A DNA stretch of 64,000 bases from Bradyrhizobium guangdongense (GTDB lineage: Bacteria; Pseudomonadota; Alphaproteobacteria; Rhizobiales; Xanthobacteraceae), in NCBI RefSeq assembly GCF_004114975.1, contig NZ_CP030051.1:1612001-1676000 (forward strand), written 5' to 3'. This document shows, one piece after another, positions 26,166 through 34,135 of the stretch. Numbering within the stretch: position 1 is the first letter of the stretch; each line of letters starts with the position of its first letter. The position numbers were made by a program, and so were the translations under genes. The notes below the pieces were generated by a model. It searched no databases. It saw only the letters and a list, made by a program, of their open reading frames with translations, and was not told the DNA's origin.

Positions 26166-27749
26166 ATGGCTGATTACTATCCGCTGATCGCCCGCGCTAT
26201 TGCCGCCCTGGACCCCAATGCTCCCGGCGAAAGCCGGCGCGCGCTCTATGAACGGGCGCGCACGGCCCTGATCGCGCAGCTGCGCAGCGTGCAGCCGCCG
26301 CTCTCCGAATCCGAGATCACCCGCGAGCGGCTGTCGCTGGAAGAGGCCGTCCGCAAGGTCGAATCGGAAGCCGCCCAGCGCGCCCGCGAGGCCTCGCGCC
26401 CCGGTGGCGGTGCCAGGGGGGCCAGCAGCAGCGGGGATGCGTTCCGAAAGGCGAGCACCCGGGCGGCCGACAACAATCCATCCGCTCCGCCGGCCGCGCC
26501 GCGGGCTCGTCCCGCCGCGCCGCCGCCGCCGCGCAACGATCGCCCGCCGCTCGGTGGTGACGATCAGGGCGATGCCCCGCGTCCGCCGCGCGCTCCGCGT
26601 TTCGATGCGCCGCGCCCGCCGGAGCCGCCGGCCGCGCGTGATCGCTCCGCTCCACGCCGCTCGCCGGAGGGCGGACCGCCGCCACCCATGCCGCCGGCGC
26701 CGGGCGTGCGCGGCTTCCGCGACATCACCGCCGATGCCAACGATCTCGGCGGCGCTGCCGCGCAGGCCAATCGCGCCGCGCGTCGCACCTACGCCAACGT
26801 GCCCTCGCCCTCGCCGGAATTCGACCGGCTCGAGCCGAGCCTGGAAAACCGCGTTGCCGAAGGCGATGCGCCCTATTCCTATGACGAGTCGATCGAGGAG
26901 GCCGAGCGCTACACGCCGCAGCCGCCGTCGCCGCGGCCGCGCATCGCGCCCAATCGCGACGTCAAGAAGCGCGCGCGCACCGGCTCCATGTTCCCGTTCA
27001 AGAGCGCGATCGCGATCGGCATCGTGCTGATCCTGGTCGGTGCCGGCCTGCTCTGGGGCAAACAGCTGGTCCAGACCGCGACCAATCTGCTCAAGCCCGC
27101 GCCCACCCAGGTGGTGGAGGCGCCGAAGGACACCTCGCAGCCGCAGAGCAAGCCCAAGATTCCGGATCGCGTCGGCCAGCCCTCGGCAAGCGACCAGCCG
27201 GTCGCGCCGGTGGCGCAGAAGGTCGTGCTCTATGACGAGGATCCGTCCGATCCGAAGGGCAAGCAATATGTCGGCTCGGTGGTGTGGCGGCTCGAGCCGA
27301 TCAAGGCGTCCGGCAACCAGAAGGCCGACGTCGCGGTGCGCGCCGACATCGAGATTCCCGATCGCAAGTTCAAGATGACGATGTCGTTCCGCCGCAACAC
27401 CGACTCGTCGCTACCGGCGAGCCATACGGCCGAGCTGACCTTCGTCCTTCCGCCGGACTTTCCGGGCGGCAGCGTCTCCAACGTGCCGGGCATCCTGATG
27501 AAGTCGAACGAGCAGGCCCGCGGCACGCCGCTCGCCGGCCTCGCAGTCAAGGTCACCGACGGCTTCTTCCTGGTCGGCCTCTCCAACGTCGATGCCGACC
27601 GCAGCCGCAACGTCCAGCTCCTGAAGGAGCGCTCGTGGTTCGACGTGCCGCTGGTCTACGCCAACCAGCGCCGTGCCATCATCGCCATCGAGAAGGGCGC
27701 CCCCGGCGAGCGCGCTTTCAACGACGCCTTCGCGCAGTGGGGCGATTAG
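26166..27749 (+). CDS. Proline-rich single-span membrane protein downstream of purA
   Basis: A 527-residue protein of unknown function. Residues 1-75 are a charged helical head (MADYYPLIARAIAALDPNAPGESRRALYERARTA is its pattern in outline); about 85-270 are Pro/Arg-rich and likely disordered; one transmembrane helix lies at about 278-297; and about 300-527 form a conserved outer domain (VGSVVWRLEP to WFDVPLVYANQRRAIIAIEKG). The topology suggests a cytoplasmic N-terminus and a periplasmic C-domain. It is conserved beside purA in relatives as far as I recall, which suggests a housekeeping role. I cannot name a domain. Confidence 0.82.
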   Translation: MADYYPLIARAIAALDPNAPGESRRALYERARTALIAQLRSVQPPLSESEITRERLSLEEAVRKVESEAAQRAREASRPGGGARGASSSGDAFRKASTRAADNNPSAPPAAPRARPAAPPPPRNDRPPLGGDDQGDAPRPPRAPRFDAPRPPEPPAARDRSAPRRSPEGGPPPPMPPAPGVRGFRDITADANDLGGAAAQANRAARRTYANVPSPSPEFDRLEPSLENRVAEGDAPYSYDESIEEAERYTPQPPSPRPRIAPNRDVKKRARTGSMFPFKSAIAIGIVLILVGAGLLWGKQLVQTATNLLKPAPTQVVEAPKDTSQPQSKPKIPDRVGQPSASDQPVAPVAQKVVLYDEDPSDPKGKQYVGSVVWRLEPIKASGNQKADVAVRADIEIPDRKFKMTMSFRRNTDSSLPASHTAELTFVLPPDFPGGSVSNVPGILMKSNEQARGTPLAGLAVKVTDGFFLVGLSNVDADRSRNVQLLKERSWFDVPLVYANQRRAIIAIEKGAPGERAFNDAFAQWGD

Positions 27750-27756
27750 GCGATCT

Positions 27757-27859
27757 GTCATTCCGGGGCGACGCGTAGCGTCGAGCCCGGAATCCATTTT
27801 TCATCGTTACGTGCAGCCTGATGGATTCCGGGCTCGCGCTTCGCGCGCCCCGGAATGAC
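27757..27859. repeat. 103-bp nested palindromic repeat (CGTCATTCCGG family)
   Basis: The outer arms GTCATTCCGGGGCG (27757-27770) and CGCCCCGGAATGAC (27846-27859) are perfect over 14 bp. The inner arms GAGCCCGGAATCCAT (27783-27797) and ATGGATTCCGGGCTC (27821-27835) are perfect over 15 bp. It fills the gap between convergent genes and shares its outer arm with the repeat at 2244-2287. Confidence 0.85.
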
Positions 27860-27873
27860 GCCTGGACGATGGG

Positions 27874-28170
27874 CTACTGCGCCGCCGCTTCCCGCTTGCG
27901 CGAGGCCGTGGCGGCGGCGTGCTCGCGGTCCATCACGGCGCGGCAGCCGGGGCTGACCTGCGACTTGTTCCGGACCATGCAGGCGGTGATGCGCGGGATG
28001 TCGGGGATTTCGTTGGAGCACAGCCGCATCGCATCGCCGGAGCACATCTGCTGTGCTTCGGGCGAGAAGGCGAGACCGGGTGAGGTCTGCAGCGTGAAAG
28101 CGGTAGCGGTGAAGGCCAGCAGCGAAGCGGTGGTCTTGAGCAGCGAAGCGATGGTCCGGTAGCGTGTCAT
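27874..28170 (-). CDS. Small secreted Cys-rich protein A
   Basis: A 98-residue protein with a signal peptide (about 1-35, ending GLAF). The mature part has four cysteines at 43, 51, 64 and 76 around the pattern CSGDAMRLC, ending in a charged Ala/Arg/Lys tail. The spacing C-x7-C-x12-C-x11-C is identical in the gene at 28692-28934, which marks both as one family, similar to the eukaryotic-type cysteine-rich repeat. Two disulfides in the periplasm are likely. The ATG at 28170 has only a weak ribosome site. Function unknown. Confidence 0.72.
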   Translation of the reverse strand: MTRYRTIASLLKTTASLLAFTATAFTLQTSPGLAFSPEAQQMCSGDAMRLCSNEIPDIPRITACMVRNKSQVSPGCRAVMDREHAAATASRKREAAAQ

Positions 28171-28425
28171 GAACAATGCGTCCCCGAGTTCCGTGGATTG
28201 AACCACTTGGTTTTGGGGCGCCGCACGCGACTTGATCTGCCGCATGTCACAGCCTTCACGCCGGGAGCTCGATCCCGGGTGTGGTCGCTCGATTTCTGAT
28301 GTTCGAATCGAAAAGTGCTGCGCCGCCCGATTCGAGTATGCGCCAAAGCCGCGAAGCTTCAATGGGAGACGCGAAGGAATTCGCAGCTGTTGCGCGACCG
28401 TCACGCAAAAGGATTGGGCACGCGC

Positions 28426-28656
28426 TCAGATCAGTCGATCGGACGATGCGCCGGCCTGTTCCATGTCGTCAGCCGCAAGCGCAGCAGCGTGTTCCTCGAC
28501 CGCGGTGATGCCTTTCGCCGTGAGCTCGAACAAATCGCCGTCCTTCATCACGTAGCCGTCGGCGATCAGCTCGCCGATCTTGCCGTGACGATCGTCGGCG
28601 AATGCGATGGACTGGCTGATGTCCTTGAGGATCGAGAGCTGTTCATCCCGCAACAT
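28426..28656 (-). CDS. Small cytoplasmic protein between the two Cys-rich genes
   Basis: A 76-residue acidic protein (MLRDEQLSILKDISQSIAF start; VMKDGDLFELTAKGITAVEEH in the middle) predicted as helix-strand-helix, reminiscent of a small winged-helix or restriction-like module, but I do not recognise it. I chose the ATG at 28656 because GGAGGA lies seven to eight bases upstream; the ATG at 28671 has no ribosome site and its codon overlaps that sequence. It is codirectional with the Cys-rich genes either side, perhaps one transcript. Confidence 0.6.
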   Translation of the reverse strand: MLRDEQLSILKDISQSIAFADDRHGKIGELIADGYVMKDGDLFELTAKGITAVEEHAAALAADDMEQAGASSDRLI

Positions 28657-28691
28657 CGCTTCGTCCTCCATTCGCCGGGATCGCCGGCTCC

Positions 28692-28934
28692 TCACATGCC
28701 GTGGCTCTGAAAAACCTTGCTGCAGGACCGCGACAGCTTGGCGCGGTTGGCCTGCAGGCAGTTCTGGACCGCCCCGTCGTTGCCGAGGTCCTTGCGGCAC
28801 AACCGCGAGGCATCGCGCGAGCAGGCGTTCTGCTCCTGCGACGTGCCCATATGACCTTGCGCGAGAGCGGGGGCACTGGACAGTCCGCCAAGGGACAGGA
28901 GGGTGATCGTCGCCAAGAACAGTTTACGTGACAT
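28692..28934 (-). CDS. Small secreted Cys-rich protein B
   Basis: An 80-residue protein with a classical signal peptide (about 1-25, ending ALA). The mature part has cysteines at 38, 46, 59 and 71 around ACSRDASRLC, the same C-x7-C-x12-C-x11-C spacing as the protein at 27874-28170. GGAG lies six bases before the ATG at 28934. It is probably periplasmic with two disulfides. The role is unknown; tandem copies suggest diversification after duplication. Confidence 0.72.
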   Translation of the reverse strand: MSRKLFLATITLLSLGGLSSAPALAQGHMGTSQEQNACSRDASRLCRKDLGNDGAVQNCLQANRAKLSRSCSKVFQSHGM

Positions 28935-29090
28935 CGGCCGCTCCAAATCTGCCAGGTCAATTTCAGGTCAGGTCAATTTCAGGTCCTGTCAGAACTCGTC
29001 GCTTTGCCACTTGTTCCCCGGGAGGCCCGAACCGCTATCCAAGGTTCCCGCCGCGCTGCTATAACAGCCCTCGGCTATGAGGAGTCCTTG

Positions 29091-29516
29091 ATGAAACGCT
29101 ATCTGGTGTTTGCGCTCGTTGGTCCCTTCGTGGGCGGCTTCCTGTTGCTGCTGACCACCACCTACCAGTCGGGCTACTGGACCCAGACCAGCCTCGGAGA
29201 GGTCGGCAAGCTGTTCGTCGTATTCTTCAAGACCCTGCAATACAGCTATCTGTTCGGCTTCCTGCCGTCGCTGATGATCGGTGCGGTCGACGACATCCTG
29301 ACCCATGTCCGGCGGATCCGGCCGGGCTTGCGGATGCTGCTGGTGGGCCTGTTCGCCTTCATCCTCGCCGCCTTCACCTACGGCTCGCGCGGGTCGGATT
29401 CGGGCGCGGTGCAGTTCATCCTGTACGGCCTGGTCGGCTTCGTGCCGACGGTGATTTCATCCTGGCTCGTGCATCACTATGTCGAGGAGCGGCAGCCGGC
29501 AGCGGCGGCGGGCTGA
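29091..29516 (+). CDS. Four-span membrane protein of unknown function
   Basis: A 141-residue protein with about four hydrophobic helices (about 5-25, 45-70, 82-102 and 110-130) and a short charged C-terminal tail. GAGGAG is well placed before the ATG. I recognise it only as a conserved small membrane protein of Bradyrhizobium-like genomes; no catalytic motif is visible. It is followed after 53 bases by the DUF4112 gene in the same direction, so the two may be cotranscribed. Confidence 0.7.
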   Translation: MKRYLVFALVGPFVGGFLLLLTTTYQSGYWTQTSLGEVGKLFVVFFKTLQYSYLFGFLPSLMIGAVDDILTHVRRIRPGLRMLLVGLFAFILAAFTYGSRGSDSGAVQFILYGLVGFVPTVISSWLVHHYVEERQPAAAAG

Positions 29517-29569
29517 GCGCGACCTCGGACGCGGCGCAGCAACCTTCCGCCGCGCTCGCGCGTTTCCCG

Positions 29570-30121
29570 ATGGCCATGACCATGCCAGACGACGACATTC
29601 TCGCACCCCGCAAGTCCCGCTCCGGGCCGCATTCGCCCGGAGATTTTTCCGCGCGCGGACCGATCATCGACCAGGAGGGGCATGAGATCCGCCCCGAGAC
29701 GCTGGAGCAGGGCTTTCGCGAGTTTCGCTTCGAGTTCGGGCAAGGATTCGGAAACGGAAATCCGTTCGGCAATCTGACGCGCGAGCAGCGCATCGCGCGC
29801 TTCGAGGCGATCGCCAGACTGCTCGACGTCGCCTTCATCCTGCCGGGCACCAATATCCGCTACGGCATCGACGGGCTGATCGGCCTGATCCCCGTGATCG
29901 GCGACCTCATCACCACCGCGATCTCGCTGTGGCTGGTGCGCGAGGCCCGCGCGCTCGGCGCGCCCTGGTACATCACCGCGCGGATGCTCGGCAACGTCGC
30001 GGTCGACGGCGTGGTCGGCATGGTGCCGTTCGCCGGCGATGCCTTCGACGTCATGTTCCGCGCCAACATGCGCAACGTCCGCCTGTTGCGCCGCTGGCTC
30101 GACAAGCAGCCGCGGATGTAG
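29570..30121 (+). CDS. DUF4112 membrane protein
   Basis: A 183-residue protein: a hydrophilic N-terminal 75 residues with a Gly/Phe-rich FRFEFGQGFGNGNPFGN stretch, then the DUF4112 core (RFEAIARLLDVAFILPGTNIRYGIDGLIGLIPVIGDL, helices, then MVPFAGDAFDVMFRANMRNVRLL). The function is unknown. Three possible ATGs lie within the first five codons and none has a clear ribosome site, so the exact start is uncertain. It may be coexpressed with the membrane gene upstream. Confidence 0.85.
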   Translation: MAMTMPDDDILAPRKSRSGPHSPGDFSARGPIIDQEGHEIRPETLEQGFREFRFEFGQGFGNGNPFGNLTREQRIARFEAIARLLDVAFILPGTNIRYGIDGLIGLIPVIGDLITTAISLWLVREARALGAPWYITARMLGNVAVDGVVGMVPFAGDAFDVMFRANMRNVRLLRRWLDKQPRM

Positions 30122-30261
30122 TGGCAATTGGTCGAGAATGCGCCGGATTTCTCTACGTGGTCATTGCCGAGGGGAGAGAGAAGAGCGCCGCCAAACGCAA
30201 AAAGCGCGACAACCTTTCGGCCGTCGCGCTTCCTGCGCACATCGGAGGCTTGCGAAAAAAC

Positions 30262-30555
30262 TTACGCCGCGTCGGCGTCGGCCTCGGCGGCCGGGGCCGG
30301 CTTGGGACGGCGGGGCAGCGGGAAGGCTTCGCTCTCATAGAGGGAGCGGATGCCGTTCTGGTCGAAGCGGGCTTCCTCGACCTGCAGATAGGCGCCGTTC
30401 AGCGAATCCGTCGGCAACTGCTCCATCGCGAATTGCACAGCCTCGGCCGCGGTGCCGAACCGGCGATAGGTGAAGCCCGCACGTTTCTTCTTGCGGATGG
30501 CGGCGGGGAAGAGCTCGGCGGAAGTGTTGAAGTTGAACGGACGCAGTGGACGCAT
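30262..30555 (-). CDS. Conserved hypothetical protein with Ala-rich tail
   Basis: A 97-residue soluble protein: basic start [19 protein letters not shown], then [29 protein letters not shown] and [14 protein letters not shown], and a low-complexity tail rich in Pro, Ala, Asp and Glu. The central FxTAAEAVxFAME pattern is seen in small proteins of Bradyrhizobium and relatives, none characterised. GAGG lies nine bases before the ATG at 30555; the TTG at 30561 is less likely. Convergent with the DUF4112 gene. Confidence 0.65.
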   Translation of the reverse strand: MRPLRPFNFNTSAELFPAAIRKKKRAGFTYRRFGTAAEAVQFAMEQLPTDSLNGAYLQVEEARFDQNGIRSLYESEAFPLPRRPKPAPAAEADADAA

Positions 30556-30766
30556 GGTCAAAGACCTCGTGATCTTCTCTGGGGCTTTAAGCGCGTGGGG
30601 TTTGGGAGGGCAGGGGCCGCAATCAAGCGAGCCCGCCGCACGTCATTTTCGCCCCCTAATATAGGCCGATTTGACAGAAATGCGACCCCTGCGATGGAAG
30701 ATGATGAATCCATGCATGGCAGCCCCGCAGCGGCAATAAATCAAGTCATTTCAAAGAATTACCGGA

Positions 30767-30931
30767 TTAAAGCTTGCCGACAAGCAGCAGGACGATCAGC
30801 ACCACCAGAACGACCCCGCCGATCCCCATCCCGGAATGGCCCATGCCGTAGCCATAGCCGCCGAACCGGCCGGACATGCCGCCCAGCAGATAGATGATCA
30901 CCAGGATGATCAGGATGGTCCCAAGTGTCAT
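30767..30931 (-). CDS. DUF3309-like small membrane protein
   Basis: A 54-residue protein with two hydrophobic helices (LGTILIILVIIYLLGG and GGVVLVVLIVLLLVG) joined by a Gly/Tyr-rich loop (RFGGYGYGMGHSGMG). This is the pattern of DUF3309, small stress-associated membrane peptides common in Rhizobiales. GGAGG lies upstream of the ATG. Function unknown. It stands alone, codirectional with msrB 107 bases away. Confidence 0.75.
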   Translation of the reverse strand: MTLGTILIILVIIYLLGGMSGRFGGYGYGMGHSGMGIGGVVLVVLIVLLLVGKL

Positions 30932-31038
30932 GGCATCCTCCCTGACGGTCGCCGGATCGCGCTCAACGGCCGCATCGCCAGACAAGAAAAGCACATCGGA
31001 CCGCCGGGTGCCATGACGGAACCCGGCGGTCTGCAACC

Positions 31039-31458
31039 TTATTTCGGCTCGAGCTTCAGCGCCGCCGAATTGATGCAGTAGCGCAGTCCGGTAGGCCCCG
31101 GTCCGTCGGGGAAGACATGGCCGAGATGGCCGCTGCATTTGGAGCAGAGCACCTCGGTGCGGATCATGCCGTGGCTCGTGTCGCGCTCCTCGTCGATATG
31201 GCTCTCGGCGGCGGGCGCGGTGAAGCTCGGCCAGCCGCAGCCGGAGTCGAACTTGGCAACGGACTCGAACAGCACATTGCCGCAGCCGGCGCAGACATAG
31301 GTGCCGGCGCGATGGTCGTGCTCATATTCGCCGGAGAAGGGACGCTCGGTCGCCTTCTCACGCAGCACGGCGTACTGCATCGGCGTCAATTCGCGGCGCC
31401 ACTGCTCGTCGCTCTTGATGACCTTGTCTTCGGTGGTTTTCGTTTTGGTGTCGGGCAT
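31039..31458 (-). CDS. msrB: Peptide methionine-R-sulfoxide reductase
   Basis: A 139-residue cytoplasmic-looking enzyme that reduces methionine-R-sulfoxide. The Zn-binding pairs Cys56/Cys59 (CAGC) and Cys105/Cys108 (CSKC) and the catalytic Cys128 (RYCINS) are present; Cys74 (DSGCGWPSF) is a plausible resolving residue. No signal peptide. It follows msrA after 31 bases, so the pair forms a repair unit for both sulfoxide diastereomers. Confidence 0.95.
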   Translation of the reverse strand: MPDTKTKTTEDKVIKSDEQWRRELTPMQYAVLREKATERPFSGEYEHDHRAGTYVCAGCGNVLFESVAKFDSGCGWPSFTAPAAESHIDEERDTSHGMIRTEVLCSKCSGHLGHVFPDGPGPTGLRYCINSAALKLEPK

Positions 31459-31489
31459 GGGTCTCCCGCTGTTTCCAGTGATTTTGCGA

Positions 31490-32191
31490 TCAGTTGGTGG
31501 CCTTGCTGGCGCTCACCAGCGTCGGCTTCTCGATGTAGTTATCCGCGAACAGCTTTTTCAGGTTCTCGATCTTCGGGATGTCGTTGTAGGCGATGTAGGG
31601 CTGGTTCGGGTGCAGCGTCAGATAGTCCTGGTGGTAGGCCTCGGCCGGGTAGAACGCCTCCAGCGTGCCCACCTTGGTCACGATCGGCCTGCTGAACACC
31701 TTGGCGGCGTCGAGCTGGGCGATATAGGCCTCCGCGATCTTCTTCTGCTCGTCGGAGGTGGTGAAGATCGCCGAGCGATATTGCGTGCCAGTGTCCGGTC
31801 CCTGGCGGTTGAGCTGGGTCGGATCGTGCGCCACCGAGAAGTAGATCTGGAGGATCTTGCCGTAGGAGATCTTCTGCGGGTCGAACTTGATCTCGACCGA
31901 CTCGGCGTGACCGGTGCGGCCGGTCGAGACGGTCGGGTAATCGGCGGTCGCCTTGGTGCCGCCGGCATAGCCGGAGACGGCGTTGACGATTCCGGCCGTG
32001 TGCTGGAACACGCCCTGCACGCCCCAGAAACATCCGCCGGCGACCACCGCGGTCTGGATGCCGCTTGCGGGGGCCGCATCCATGGCAGGAGCGGGGATCA
32101 CGACGGCGTCTTCCGCGGCCCGGGTCGGTGCGGCAAAGCCCAGCGACAAGGCGGCGGTGGCGGCGAGCAGGGACAGGACGGAACGGCGCAT
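31490..32191 (-). CDS. msrA: Peptide methionine-S-sulfoxide reductase, exported
   Basis: A 233-residue enzyme. An N-terminal signal peptide (about 1-26, ending TRA) places it in the periplasm, unlike the MsrB partner, which lacks one. The catalytic GGCFWG has Cys54; [12 protein letters not shown] and SYAGG-like [13 protein letters not shown] are family segments. No second GxCFW or resolving CGCG tail is obvious, so recycling may use a different cysteine. The split location of MsrA and MsrB is unusual. Upstream lies a 243-base gap without another gene. Confidence 0.94.
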   Translation of the reverse strand: MRRSVLSLLAATAALSLGFAAPTRAAEDAVVIPAPAMDAAPASGIQTAVVAGGCFWGVQGVFQHTAGIVNAVSGYAGGTKATADYPTVSTGRTGHAESVEIKFDPQKISYGKILQIYFSVAHDPTQLNRQGPDTGTQYRSAIFTTSDEQKKIAEAYIAQLDAAKVFSRPIVTKVGTLEAFYPAEAYHQDYLTLHPNQPYIAYNDIPKIENLKKLFADNYIEKPTLVSASKATN

Positions 32192-32434
32192 GGCGGGTCC
32201 TCTTTCGAAAGGCCTGGCAGTCTAGGGCGGTTGAGGGCGGGCGAACAGCCTGCCCGGCGATTTCAGACACCGGAGATACGGACCTTCAGGGCGATTGTTA
32301 CGGACGGAGAGACACGTCTCCGTGAAGAACCTGCATCCACCGGCCCGGCTTGGCGGAGTGGGAACTCCGGGGTAGATGAACCGGCGCGATCGCTGATCGA
32401 CTTAAAATGTGATGGCTGGAGCTGATCGGACAAC

Positions 32435-34120
32435 ATGCTGCGCGTCGTCGCCCTGATCTCGGTCATATTCCTCTCGGGCGTCGCGATGGCCGCGGCCGAA
32501 CCGCAAGCCGGCGACGATCTCGCCACCTGCCGCGACCGCCAGGCCGAGACCCAGGCGCGGACGACCGCGTGCGAAAATCTGCTCAACGCGAACCGCGTCA
32601 CCGGCCGGGACAAATCGCTCGCGCTCGTCATTCGCGCCCAAGCGCTGATCAGCAAGCGCGATGATGACCACGCGATCGAGGTGCTGACGTCCGCCATCGA
32701 GCTCGATCCGGACAATGTCGGCGCCATCAACGTGCGCGGCATCGCCCATGAGCACAAGGGCGAGGACGATCTCGCGATGGCCGGCTACAACCTCGCCATT
32801 CAGAAGCGGTCGAACTTCGGATACGCCTACAACAATCGCGGGACCATACAGCTGCGCCGGGCTGCGCTGCAGAGCGCGCTCGACGATTTCAACCTGTCGA
32901 TCAAGTACACGCCCAAATTCCTGCTCGGCTGGACCAATCGCGCCCGCGTGCGCACGTTGATGAAGGACTACGACGGCGCGATCTCCGATTTCGCGGAGGC
33001 GGAGAAGATCGATCCGGCCGCGCAGCAGATCGCCGCCAATCGCTGCATCACCTACGGCCTGATGGGCAAGTTCGACCAGGCCTTTGCCGACTGCAACGGG
33101 CTGATCGAGAAGCAGCCCAAGAACATCTACGCGATCAACAATCGCGCCGACGTCAGCATGATGAAGGGCGATTTCGACGCTGCGCTGAAGGACTACAACA
33201 TCGCGCTGCATCTCAACCCGAACAATGTCCGCGCGCATTCCGGCCGCGGCCAGATCTACGAGCGCAGGAAAGAGCTCGCCCAGGCGCGCGCCGATTATCG
33301 CTCCGCGGCCTATTCGCTCACCAAGTTCGACGAGCTCGATGTCGCGCGCGCCAGAGCCATCGCGCAGGAGCGGCTCGCCGCGCTGACGCCGCAGGCTCCC
33401 GCGGCGGCTGCCGCGCGCCGCGTGGCGCTGGTGATCGGCAATGGCGCCTACAAGAACGTCCACGCCCTGCCCAATCCGCCGCGCGATTCGAAGCTGATCG
33501 CGAGCGTGTTGAAGGAGGTCGGCTTCCAGACCGTGATTTCAGTCAGCGACCTGACCCGGGACAAGTTCTTCGAAACGTTGCAGACCTTCGCCGCCGAGGC
33601 GGAGAAGGCGGACTGGGCCGTGGTCTATTACGCCGGCCACGGCTTCGAGATCGGTGGGGTGAATTACCTCGTTCCCGTCGACGCCAAGCTCGCGGTCGAC
33701 CGGGACGCCGAGACCCAGGCGGTTGTCCTCGAGCAGGTGATCGCCGCGGTGGGCGCTGCGCGAAAAGTGCGTCTCGTGATGTTGGATGCCTGCCGCGACA
33801 ATCCGTTCGCGCCGACCATGCAGCGCACGTTGTCGCTGAAGCTGGTCGACAAGGGCTTTTCCAACATCGAGCCGGGCGCCGGCTTCATGGTGGTCTATGC
33901 CGCCAAGCACGGCGAGACCGCGATCGACGGCGAGGGCAGCGCCGACAGCCCCTTCGCCACCGCGCTCGCCCGCGACATCAAGGAGCCGCGCGTCGAGATC
34001 CGGAAGCTGTTCGACATCGTCCGCGACGACGTCTGGGCCGCCACCAGACATGAGCAGCAGCCGTTCACCTACGGATCGCCGCCGGGACGCGAGGACTTCT
34101 ATTTCATGGCGGGGAAGTGA
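32435..34120 (+). CDS. Secreted TPR protein with caspase-like (peptidase C14) domain
   Basis: A 561-residue protein: signal peptide (1-21, ending AMA), five to six TPR motifs (about 70-310, e.g. IYAINNRADVSMMKGDFDAALKDYN in outline), then a caspase-fold domain (about 328-500). The catalytic dyad is intact: His402 in YYAGHG and Cys453 in DACRDNP, with the p20-like start RVALVIGNGAYKN. Bacterial orthocaspases of this layout cleave after basic residues; targets are mostly unknown. The exported, TPR-scaffolded form suggests a periplasmic or extracellular complex. No operon partner: the convergent hydrolase ends 15 bases on. Confidence 0.9.
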   Translation: MLRVVALISVIFLSGVAMAAAEPQAGDDLATCRDRQAETQARTTACENLLNANRVTGRDKSLALVIRAQALISKRDDDHAIEVLTSAIELDPDNVGAINVRGIAHEHKGEDDLAMAGYNLAIQKRSNFGYAYNNRGTIQLRRAALQSALDDFNLSIKYTPKFLLGWTNRARVRTLMKDYDGAISDFAEAEKIDPAAQQIAANRCITYGLMGKFDQAFADCNGLIEKQPKNIYAINNRADVSMMKGDFDAALKDYNIALHLNPNNVRAHSGRGQIYERRKELAQARADYRSAAYSLTKFDELDVARARAIAQERLAALTPQAPAAAAARRVALVIGNGAYKNVHALPNPPRDSKLIASVLKEVGFQTVISVSDLTRDKFFETLQTFAAEAEKADWAVVYYAGHGFEIGGVNYLVPVDAKLAVDRDAETQAVVLEQVIAAVGAARKVRLVMLDACRDNPFAPTMQRTLSLKLVDKGFSNIEPGAGFMVVYAAKHGETAIDGEGSADSPFATALARDIKEPRVEIRKLFDIVRDDVWAATRHEQQPFTYGSPPGREDFYFMAGK

Positions 34121-34135
34121 GGCCGCCGGAGCGGC

